Positions 45,468 to 57,500 of a DNA stretch of 64,000 nt are shown one piece after another. Made by a program: the position numbers and the translations under genes. The stretch's first letter is position 1, and each line of letters begins with the position of its first letter. The notes under the pieces are model-generated. The model searched no databases. It was not told the origin of the DNA and saw only the letters and a list, made by a program, of their open reading frames with translations. The stretch covers positions 620,001 through 684,000 of the forward strand of contig JADANN010000369.1 in assembly GCA_018806985.1 (NCBI GenBank), read 5' to 3'. The DNA is from Angiostrongylus vasorum (lineage: Eukaryota; Nematoda; Chromadorea; Rhabditida; Metastrongylidae).

Positions 45468-45502
45468 GGGAACGTCAATGGTGCTTATCCCACGGTCCGC
45501 TA

Positions 45503-48500
45503 ATGGCTGAGCTTGTTCGGAAAAGCTCCGTGCACATACGCGATGCAAGAATAGCGGGTCTGTATGATTTGGAACATACTATTGGTCAAGGACATTTTGC
45601 TGTTGTAAAATTAGCAAGACATGTGTTCACTGGGGGAAAGGGTAATTTACTCGTTCATTACAATTCGCATTAGTCCTTAGAATTTCAATAGCGGTTCGTT
45701 TTCGAGCGAAGGAAGAACGGATTCGTTAGCCCAATTCAGGTCGCTGTCAAAATCATCGACAAGTCGAATCTCGATCGTGAGTCGATGGAGCATGTCATGC
45801 AAGAGGTGCGTTGTATGAAGCTGGTGCAGCATGCGAACATCGTTCGTCTCTATGAGGTCATCGACACCAAGACAAAGTTGTTCCTGATTCTTGAGCTTGG
45901 CGACTACGATATGCACGACTTCATCATCAAGCACGAAAATGTATTTGGCTTCGGTGGCTTTGCATCTGTTAGGTACATATTTGGACATTCTCGTACTTAA
46001 CGTAGTCTGATGTTTTAGGGTATTGCGGAGCCACTGGCCCAACAGTATTTCTATCAGGTTATAACAGCAATCGACTACTGTCATCGCCTTCATGTGGTAC
46101 ATCGTGATTTGAAGGTGTGTTCTTCCCTATATATTTACTTATTTCCCTTTTCTTAATTGTTTGGGTGAAGAAATTTACAATTTTCCAATAATTTGGTGGT
46201 GAGTGTGTTCTCAGTTGTTTCGTTTTCTTCTTTGGAGTACTGCTGCTTTACTTTGTGACCACTGGGTCCTTAAAATGGCATGAGATTTTGCTTCAACTTA
46301 TATTTCATTGGATTTGTACAAATTTAACTTTAACTAGACTGAAGAGATTCGAGGAGAGTTCATCAAAAATTTTACTAGCATGTCGAAAATCAGGTGTCAC
46401 TGGCTTTTGTAGCCGGAAAATGTCGTGTTCTTCGAAAAGCTCGGAATGGTGAAGTTGACTGACTTTGGGTTTTCAAATCTATTTGAACCTGGAAAGCAGT
46501 TGCGCACTGCTTGTGGCTCTCTGGCCTACTCAGCTCCTGAAATTCTCCTTGGAGACGCCTATGATGCTCCAGCGGTTGGTAAGTGATACGTGTCATTCGT
46601 ATTGGCCTGCTTTCGCTTTCTTTTTAATCATTGAATATTTCTCACTTTTTTAGACGTTTGGTCTCTAGGAGTAATCCTTTTTATGCTTGTATGTGGTCGA
46701 TTGCCCTTTCAAGAAGCAAATGACTCCGAAACTCTCACTAAAAATCTTGGATTGCCACTATATTACACCTGAGCACCTTTCCAACCCGTGTAAAAAGTGG
46801 GTTCATCTTTGAAAATAGCATAAAATTTCTCTGCAAGCACATTTCAATACGTTAAGTTGCCCACGAAGCAGCCCTTGAGAGTTAAGTTACGCTTGCATTT
46901 GAGAGCAGTCTCGTGCATTGAAAATGTGGTTCGAATTCATTCACGGAAGAGTACGTTTTTAGTCCCCAGTTACCAGTTTGAATAACTCTACAGCTAACTG
47001 GTTGTCTAACAGACGACTGTATGCATGGATTTCAATGCGCATCAGTGCTTTTTTTTTGATGGTTTCTGTTGCCGCGTTAACTTTTGTGGGTCAAGCGTGG
47101 TCGCTTGAAAGCCATTTGATATGTTTGGCAAATTTTTGACGGTATGAATTTATTGAAGCTTATACGTTTGCCGAAAATCATTGCGCGTTTTATCTTCAGA
47201 CAGACATATTTAAGCGCATAGTGAAATTTACTAGTTCTGGTGAAAGCTGTTACACTATACAGATTTTTAAAAACAAAGTGCAAGTTTTATTACTCTACCA
47301 AGGTGAAAATTTTAGGGGTTCGTGCTTCGATTCACCGAGCATCTAAACACGCCATCTGCGCATTGGGTTCAGTGCAGTCGATTGTTAGCCAAAATTAGTC
47401 GTTTTTTCATGATGTCTCCAACAAAAAGTAGACGTCGCGAACGCGAATATTTAGAGTATTTAAGTGGTCTGTAGTTTGTGATATATGGAAAATGAGAAAT
47501 GCTCCTTGTTCGTTTAGCCTGATCCAACGTATGCTGGTACGTGATCCATCACAAAGAGCAGTGCTTGCAGAGATTGTGTCGAATGCTTGGGTGATGGCAG
47601 GAGACAGGGGCCATGCTGCGGTTAGTGAACATTTTCTTAGTTAAAACTAAATTTGTTTATGTTTCATCCGCTTATTTTTGTCATTAATGAACGGTTTCAG
47701 GCATTACCGCTAATTGTCAAGCATCATTTGTCTCATTCCACACATACAACTATCATAGAGCAAATGGTGGCGGGTGGTGTAGGATCAGAAGAAGCTATTT
47801 TGAGGTACAGATAGGTGTTTAGCTTCGAGTTCTATGTTCTTTTAGTGTTTTCTTCTTTAGATCAAAACGATTGAAATTATTCCTATATAGTTTACTAAAC
47901 CTTGAGCGTTCAAAGCTTTCCCGTAGTCTGGTGCTAATTTGGAACCTGGGTTCATGGGATAGAAATAAGTTCATTATGGCAATCTTTGCATTCTGTATAT
48001 ATTTAATTTTTTAGCAACCATTCAGAACGTTAACTTTTTTTCGTGCCATCTTATTCGATTTGTGGTCCAATATCTAATAGTTCTTCCCTGTGGTTTACCG
48101 CCTCATCGTGGCTGGGAGGTGTTCTTGGGTGACGGGCTGCGATTTACAGCGGAGGGGGATTCATCCCCCTAGCAGGGTCTGTTAAGGTGAGAAGGAGTCC
48201 AGCGTTTCCATCGTGAAGCCCAGCTAAGAATAAACCAATACCAGGATGCACCACCGTCCTGGTATCAGAGTCGCATAGTGGCAAATCTCGCTCTGATCCA
48301 CAAGGGCTGCGACTGCTTGTGGTGGAGACGACCTGGGGCAGACTTTGGCCAGACTGGCTTGGGGATTCCTGAGAACCACAACGGCTTAACCAGCAAATCT
48401 CCGAAAAATGGAGATTGTGCTGGGATGCGCACAGCCAGTGGGGACGGAGCATCTAAGTATGCTCTTCCATTTCGCATCTCTTGGAAGTCACTTGTTTTAC

Positions 48501-51500
48501 AATACCGAATGTTATACACCAAAACTCTCTCTCTATTAAGTATAGCGGTTCGTGATGCAACACATACAGTGACATGCGATTGCGAATCAACACCTGTTTG
48601 AGACTGAGAGTGTCATTTTTAATAACGATCAACATACCGAACCCGTTTGTTCAAGTTCGCCCGCGTTTTTGAGTAAAGCGCGAGCCTTGGATATGTTCAT
48701 TTATACCTATTTTTTTGTTTTAAATATCCACAACTGCTCGCTATTCGCGATTTTCCGTCTTTCTTTTTACAATGATCCTTCCCACTTTGTGAATGAAACA
48801 AGTTCTGGTGCTGAATAGGCACTGGGTCCAGTGGAATAAATTTTTGATTACATCTACTACGCGGTATCACTACTACGAAGATATCAAGTTGACACCATTG
48901 TTTTTTGAGAATTAAGCTGACTATAAATCTGTTGTTCTCTTTTTTTACAGCAATCACGAGGTTGTTATTCAGCGCATCTTTAGTTCCTTACAAATATAAC
49001 ACATACAACACAACGGTAGCCGACGTGTCGGCAGTATCGCCTTCTTCGGAGCCTGGAAGGGTACACTAATATATAATTTGCTAGGTCAAACGCTTCAACG
49101 ACGCAAACAGAAGGTGAAAATCTGAACAGTAATTACACGATCACCGACTTGTCGAAAAACCCACCGTTTTCATCTGTTCACCACCAAGGAAGAACAGCCG
49201 CTTAGAGTCGCATGTGGTTGATTGCTGCACCACCCCTCATCAAAAAATGAGTTCTGAGATACAGGGCTAGATCACGCGTTATCTCAGGGCATTCTTCCCT
49301 GCTATTCATTTTCGGACTTTTGAAATTTATCCAAAAAGCCTCGAGAAATTTGCGCGTTGGTGTTTTACTCTCCCGGGCGATAGTAGCGAGTTTTACATCA
49401 AAAATCTCCGCTATGTTCTTGTATCCTATGTGTGCCTAGTGGAGTGACTTGTTTTGACTTTCGTTTGCCATCTAGGTGTTTTTTTATGCATATACATAGA
49501 AGTCTGCCCGTTTCGCCGCTAATGTTCCGCATGTTTTCGGACGGCGTTCTCAACACTCTTAATCACTATCGCGATAGAAGATTTATCTCTAGCCTTACAG
49601 CCACACAAAAATGTGGCATGAGAGAAGTTAGAGATTTAGTAAACTCGAAAACAGTAAGATTGTCTTTTAATGATAAGGGGGAGAGTTCGTAGTTATTCCC
49701 CGCCAGCTAGATGTTAAGATAACTGAGGAACATCTTAGTGATGCTTTATCGCCCATCATCTGAAAGGGAATACAAAAGTCAATACAGAAAACTAAACAAT
49801 CAGTGGGTCAAAGTGGCGAAGGCGGCAGGCTTAAAATCGTCGGTTGTTTCCCACTTTAAAGTCAATAGACCAACATGCCCCCGTCTTATACCTACTTGTT
49901 AAAGTACATAAGTTGGTATCACCTGATGATCTTGCGTCAACTAATCCGTCATCATTTAAGGTTAGACCTATCATCAGCTGTCTAGACGGGCCAACGGATA
50001 GGGACGACCTGTTTTCTAAGTTTAATACTAACCCAGTTGCTTAAACATATTCCAGCTCACCTCACGAACACCCAAATGTTCCTAGAACGTCTACGTAAGG
50101 CGTCTCCTAACAACGCTTACGTGTTGCAGTCTTTCGACGTTACCGCGTTGTACACCACCGTATCGAATGAATTCGCAATGCAACCCATCTTCGAACTTCT
50201 TGTTGAACAAGAAGGAATAATAAATATACATGGCTTATCCATCCAGCAGCTCATGGCTCTCTTAAACGAGTGCCTAAACTGCTCGATTTCCAGATGGTCT
50301 GGGAAATATTTCGCGCAAATGAGGGTGTTGACAATGGGACAGCGACTGCCACCAAGCCTTGCCATTGCGTTTATGTCTCAAAGTAGAAACCCCTGTTCTC
50401 GGTCTCCGGCAAATACTTTACTGCAGATATGTAGATGATTGTTTTGTTATCTTCTCTAGACAGGGGAGGTGGACAAATGCTTCGAATTATTGAATGAGCA
50501 GTCTGAGTACATTAAGTTCACCCGGGAGAAACCGCAGTAAATTCAAATTTCCTCGTTGTTAGACGATATCCTGGGGTTAAACGTGATTCTTATATTCTCT
50601 GCTATCTGTTGCTGCAGCAAAAAATGCTTATCTCAGAATGATTCGAAATGAAGTACAAATATCTTGTTTTTTAGTTTTAGTGATGTTAGCGATTCTTTCT
50701 CTAATAATATCACATGCTATGACCAATGTTTGATTGTCTTTTCTGTGCTGATGAACGTGAATCGGTGAGACAAAAATCGAATTCTTCTCTAGAAGTACCA
50801 CTTCTATCTCCCGACTTTCTCATCTTACACTTTTTTTATCGCTTGGCAGTTTTTTGAAATTGTATCAGCAGGAATATGCAAGTGATTCTAGAACTGCTCC
50901 ATTTTTCTTTCCTTAGGTCAAAATTCTTCAAAAGTTGGTCACAGAGATTTTTAAAAAAGTGATATTTATATATCTAGAGCTCTTGAGAACGACGAGTACA
51001 ATTCGATGACGGCAACTTATTATCTTCTTGCTGAACGCGTCCTTGCCACCTATAGGGAAGAGCAAGCTAAGGAATTGATGAGTAAGACAGGGAGTAGCGT
51101 ACCTGACGAGGACTTCTTAGAAAGGTTTTTTTTAGTTTTGTCGAAGTCTTTTTGGTCACTTCTGCTTTTAAGTGTTCAATGCTATAGTGGAGACCTTTTT
51201 TTCCAACGTGGGAAATTTTTCGTTTCGTTTGCCTCAGAAAAATTTTTTCAGTGCTTCTCGCACCCATGCCATGTCGCAACCGGCTGGATCTCGGTGTCGT
51301 AGCAGATCGAGTTCATGGCGTGCTCGACCATGTTCGATCCTCAAAGAGGAGAGCGAGGAAGAGTTGACTTCATATCTGCGTTCGAGCCGTCATAGTAGTC
51401 GGTTTGTCTTACTTCTTCTTTGTTTTTCTACTATTTAGTTTTTTTGTTAGTTTACTATTTATTGTTGTAGTACCTTTTTTCTTGACTATAATGCGGATTA

Positions 51501-54500
51501 CTATCGTATCCCTTTCTGTTTTGTTTCAAATCATGTTTTGTAGCTTTGCGCTCGTCCATAGATCTAATTTTCTTCTCTCTTTCTCAATTTTCTTTGCTTT
51601 TGTCATCCAAATCGGTCATCCTCCTTTTTTCATCAAATCATTTTCCTATCTCCCGTGCACACTGAGTTGAAATGGCAATGATGTTGCTGCACTCTTGCTT
51701 CCTTGCGAGAAATTGCAATAAGTTTAACGACAATAAGTGTAATAAGTTCAATGATGATAATAAGTTATTTAATAAGTTCAGTGACATCTGTCCTATTCTA
51801 AAGTATTGTCATGTTAGTGTAAGGTTTATTATAAGTCACATCTCGAGCAGAAATATCCGTTTCTGATCGGCACTCACCAAGAGGTTACATACACGATCAT
51901 TTGGTGCAGTGCGTCATAATTGAGTTAGCGCGAAAAGCATCCAGTCAATTGAGTAAGAGAGGAGCTTCTGGAGCGGTAAAGTTGGCGAACTGTTAGAGAA
52001 TGTCTGGCTTACGATTTTTTTCTTCGCAAGCAGGCGGCTGTAACATTTGAAAATTACTTCATTTGCGTGCACGTAAATTTTTTTTACATAACCTGATACC
52101 ACATATTGTGCGAGTCTGAGAACATCTTACATTCGATTCCTTTCTTCGTATTGTGCATCTACAAAAGTCTTCGAATTTTTGCTTATGGGCTCGTCTGCTT
52201 GAAGGTTTCTCAGCTTCATAATGAACGTCATTGAATGCTCATCGAGTTGATTCTTCCTGTCTTGAGATAGCTACGCTAGGGAATTTCACATCTCCATGAG
52301 GGGATGGGAGGCTTGGGTTAACCGGGGTAAGGTCGAACTAGGTCTTCGCTTGTAGTTTCTGTCTGCCACGACGCTACCCTCGCACCTGTGTAGTAGTGGA
52401 TAAAAAAGTTGGATCATTCCAATGTTTATTAGTTATAACTGAAGATTTTTAGCTTAGATTTAGACTTTTTGTTTTCAGGAACTCTTCACCTGCAGTCTCA
52501 ATGTTTAGCAGCACACGTGAACTTGTAAGTCCACAGGCTATCCATGACCTTTTGGAATTGTGTCGATTAGGTAATTATTGGTATAACATTGTTAGTATTT
52601 TGCCGACAACTATGCGTAAACTTCGATTAGATAAAGGATTTCGAAATATTGTTCAAATGCCCTATCATTTAGAATTGAGTTATTTATGAGGTTCCAGACT
52701 TTATCTGTGGAATGAAAATTAACAGTTTCTGAGCGAAGTAAACCATAAATGAGTTATGGTGTACCGATAAATGAGCCATAAGTGATTTATTTTATTTTAT
52801 AGGTTGTTTCTCGTGCTGCATATATGCTTTCTACCCTAGCTCTTTTATTAAATCTGTAGTTTCCATGTATAATATACTACTCCAGACGTCATCAGAGAAA
52901 AGCTATTTTCTGCACTGCTGTTTAGAAAGGGCGCGTACGGCGCAGTGGTCGGAAGCGCGCTGCAATACACATGGGGACGATTCTCGAGCCACTGGCCCAC
53001 CAAGGCCTCAATCGCTCCGGGGGTCAGTTAGTACTTGTCTGGGAAGATAGCAACACTGGCTCGATGCATGAGTAGGCCACTGCGGGTCGTTGTAAAGTCC
53101 AGATATGCATTCATTGACCTCCAAACGATGCTTATTGAAGGTAAATGCATGGCACATCCCTAAGGCATTGATCAATCCGAGAGCTTTAGAGAGAGCTTTA
53201 CCGTTCAAGAAGAGACATTTATTAGTATGAGTTGGTCGTGCTCTTCATGTTCCGGTGCTAATTCTTTGCTGTTTTGTACAGAAAGAGAAACGCAAAACGC
53301 CGTTTTCTTAGCATTCTGGTAGTACAAGTGGTGCACGAATCGTATTCCGCGCAACGAAAAATTTGGGAGTTATCCTATGGCTCAACTGCTGTAATTTAGG
53401 TGTCGTCGCGAATGCATTTAAATTTTTCTAACTTCCTAGTAGTGGAGTGGAATATGTTCGAGATGGATGAGACAACATCCAAAGGACCATTTTATGTTTC
53501 GTTTATAAAATATGACTTGTTGACAATGATAAAGGTCATGTAAATATCCCATTGTTGTGGGTGATGATTTATTGGCAAGTTAGATTAAGAGGAAAGACTA
53601 TGTTGTTCAGGTGGTCGTCGAGCTATGAGTCCAGAAAGTATACGGAGCAGTCGATCGCCATCTCCTCCTAGTAGCAGTGGAAGAAGCTCTCCAGGCAAGT
53701 AGAATTTTTCATATCTTCTTTTTATTACGTAATCTAGGGTAATTAAGAAATGCAGTTTCATATATTGCTCCATTTTGTGCAATGAAGTAATCGCGTAAAT
53801 GTACAGGTGTATAAGGACTAAGGATAAGGTTTATATAGGGACACAACTATTAAAGAACGGTGGGTTTCAGCCGTATCATCTCTGTCGTCATTGTCTCGCC
53901 TAAAGATGTCGTCTTCGTCGTTTTCGGGTGGCATGCGGAAGCTTTCCTCCTCTCCGCATCTGCTGGGAATTTGTGAAGAAGGAGAAGATGCAGAATCTGT
54001 CACCACCCCTTTGCCCACTGCACGACAAGTGAATACCAGGGCAAGCAGGTCTTTAGTTTTATGTTCATTTCTAAAGGATAGTAATTTTTAGCGATATAGG
54101 GACATTAAGATGCAGGTTATAGTATCTTGATTGACCTTCCTTTTCCTTTTCGTCCTTTTCGGTGTCATCTTTCTATTCTACTAGGATTTTTTACTTTCGT
54201 TATATAAAGTGTAACTATTAATGTGTGTATCCATCAAAGTATGGAACTAGATGATTCAATGTAATATGACTAACTAGGTCTGCGTCAACTGGAGTTGTAC
54301 ATATTCGCCATGGAACAGCGCAATCGTCAAAAAGTATGAGCTCGCATCCACAACCAACGTATAGGTATGTGTAGAATGATTCTACTTGCTGTGCATATGA
54401 TATCTATGGTTTTTCTTTCCAATTCGTCACAACAAATTGTCGTTGTAGTTGGTGAGAAAGAAAAAGATTTTTCCAGGATCGACTTTCTATTAACCTCGGC

Positions 54501-57500
54501 ATTGGAATATGAATGCGTCGTTTTCTTGTTCAGCAGTCGCGATGTTAGTTAAACACCATACATTTACTTCCATAGAAAAACACAATACAATACAACAATA
54601 GCTGACATTTCGGCAGTATCGCCTTCTTCAGAGCCGCTTTTTACATGCCTTCCAATGAGGAAGATTAGAACAGCTGATTGTAGTCGCATAAGGCTGATGA
54701 CTCGGCTCTGAAGAAGGCGATACTGCCGAAACGTCAGCTACTGTCGTATTGTATTGTGTTTTTCTGTGGAAGTAAATGTATGGTGTATAACAACCTCGCG
54801 ATTGCTGAACAAGAAAACGACGTAAAAAGATTTTTTCTTTGTTGCGTGTATTCATGACCAATGCTGCTGTTCACATGTGGGTGTTAACGACATCCTGTTA
54901 TGCTGTACTATATAGCCGTTTTAATATATTTACTGAATTCATCTTAATAGCACGGCGTTTTCCTTTCTTTTAAATAATCCCTTGGTGTGGTAGACTGAGT
55001 TTCAATGTTTATATACCCGTAAAAACTACATCCAGGACGGATACAACCTTTGGTTTCAGCATTGGTTTCCCCAGAACTGCTTATATTAATTATTTCCATG
55101 TCGTGCGGTCGTAATTTGGCGCATATCTGTTGTGGATTATGACGGGGAATCATTCCTTGATAATATATATTCATTATCTTTTGTATCTTCCCAGCGGTTT
55201 ATCGCCCCATCTTGGCTGGGAGATGTTCCTGGGTGTCGGGCTCCGATGTACAACGGGGGGATTTATCCTCCTAGCAGGGTCTCCCAAGCTGAGTCCGGCG
55301 TTTCTACCAGGAAGCCCAGCTAAGGGTAAACCAATACCAGGATCCACCACCGTCCTGGTGTCAAACTTTTCGCATGGTGGCAAATCTCCCTCTGATCCAC
55401 AGGAGCAGCGACTGCCTGTGGTGGTGATAACCTGGGGCAGACTTTGGTCAGGCTGAGCTCAGGACTCCAGGGAACACAATGACTAAATCGTCAAAACTCC
55501 GAAAAGTGGAAATTGTGCTGAGGCCCGCACAACCGGTGATTTCGGGCCGTAATATGCAGGTAATTATGGATTTCTTTATTACCACAACATTGCTTTTTCT
55601 CTCGGTTTAACCAGATTAGAACTTTTGTACTGTAAAATCCTAGAGATGTAATTAGCTGCATTTTACCACTCCGGTCATTATTTTATTTTAGTTCTGTTCG
55701 TATGATTCGTCCACGTCATGCAGTGGTATCACCAGATGTTTGCAAACGCTATGAGCAAAATCAAAGACTCGGTCTACGAAGTCGATGTAGCACAAGCTGT
55801 TCCTCATCTGAAGCATCAGATGACGAGGAAGGGAAGCGACTATCCATACTTGGGTCGAAGTATTGTGGTAGAAAACCAGATAGCAGTAACGATGGCGATG
55901 ACAGATTTGGTGGTCAAGGTATCTTCTACGACTTATGCGTTTCTTAAAATATTAGTATAAAGCGGGCAAAATGTTCGGCGTTGATAATACCCTGAAGGAT
56001 GTAGCATAGCATGGATGCATTCGACCTCATTAAGCTTCTTAGAGCTAACTGAATGCATATAGATCGACTTCTATTTGTAAACTTGTGAAATGTCGGGCTC
56101 AGTGCTACCGTCTTCTTAGACAAAAATAAATTAAATTTGTCGAACCCAGAGGTACAAAAGGCGATCGGAGCTCGGGAAGCAGGATCGAACCAGCGACCGA
56201 TCCAGTGTGGATTGTGGACCCCTGTGCTCTATCTGCCTTTAAATGTATATCTAAATATTCTGTTGAAGGTTGATGAGTTGGAATTTGAACCATGGTGTGT
56301 TTCTGAATGTCTGGAGGTGAAGAAGAACTTTTAGTATAAGTTTACATATTCTTGATAGGTAGGAACGAGGTTAGTACGATATCTACCCCGTAATAGATAA
56401 TGATTCGGTTGGTTTTGGCTGTTTAAGAGCTTAGAAGTGATCATGTTGACATACAGTCTCATTCATGTGTTTTCGTAATCGTAGTGGAAGAAATTCAAGA
56501 CGTTTTCATTTTCATGATAAATGGATTCTTTGAAAACTCGTTTTTACGGTGTGTCTTTCACATTGTAAGAGAGGGTGTCGAACAGAGTTCACGTAGAATG
56601 AGGGGTGTGCTTAACTCAGATCTCAGACAGCAACGCATTCTGAGGTGTGGCGTGATGTCACTTGCGATTACAAAGCATTATTTCCCACGGGTTTCATTTT
56701 TGGGTTCTTGAAACTCAGCCAAGATGTTTCAGGAATTTTGCGCACGTTTGTTCCAGTTTCTTATACGAGAATTGTAACTCTTATTCCGAAGTCTTTTCCA
56801 CTATGCATTTGTGTCCTGTCTGTGCTTCACGGAGAACTTTGTTTGTTTTTAAGCCTCCCATCTATGTTCTTTTTTACGTACACAAAGCGACGTACCAGCG
56901 TATTCAAGGGTACGCCTTTGAAAAGATAATCGCATAATTGTTTACGAACCAACTGATGCCGTAGAGACCTTGGTTACATTTTATTGACTGTCACCGATTT
57001 ATCTAGGGAGACCGTTGTCTAATATCGCTTTACAGCTGTGACTCCTTTTTTGAAATAAGAAGGCGGTTAAACGAGACTTTATTTCTTCTAGACATTGTTT
57101 TTGGCCTAGCTTTTCTTGTAAATGTATCCCGAAAAGCTGTAATTTCATAGGTATTGAAGGTGGGTTTTTCCATTCCAAGTGATTCTTCCTTCTATTCTCT
57201 ACCTGTGTACACATTGGTGAGTGCGAAGTAAATTGTTTAATACAGCGGCTTTCCTTGTATACATAAGATGAAAGGAGAGGTAATGTATCGTTTCCTGTTT
57301 GTTGCCTAGCCTTCATCTTTGTTTTGCGGTGTAGGAGATGTACTATCGAAAATAACGCAATATTTTAGGCGGTATAGGTGGAGGTTCCAGTGGAGATGTG
57401 GAAGGACAAGGACCAGGAACAAGTGGGGGTAGTTTAAGCACAACTTCAGCCGGAGAATTGTTGCACGAGCGTAGATCGGATGGTGCATCTGAAGATTGTT

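Noticed and set aside
56163..56233. Functional tRNA gene on the minus strand in kinase intron 14
   Set aside because: The B box is perfect, but the ends do not form an acceptor stem. It fits a SINE head.
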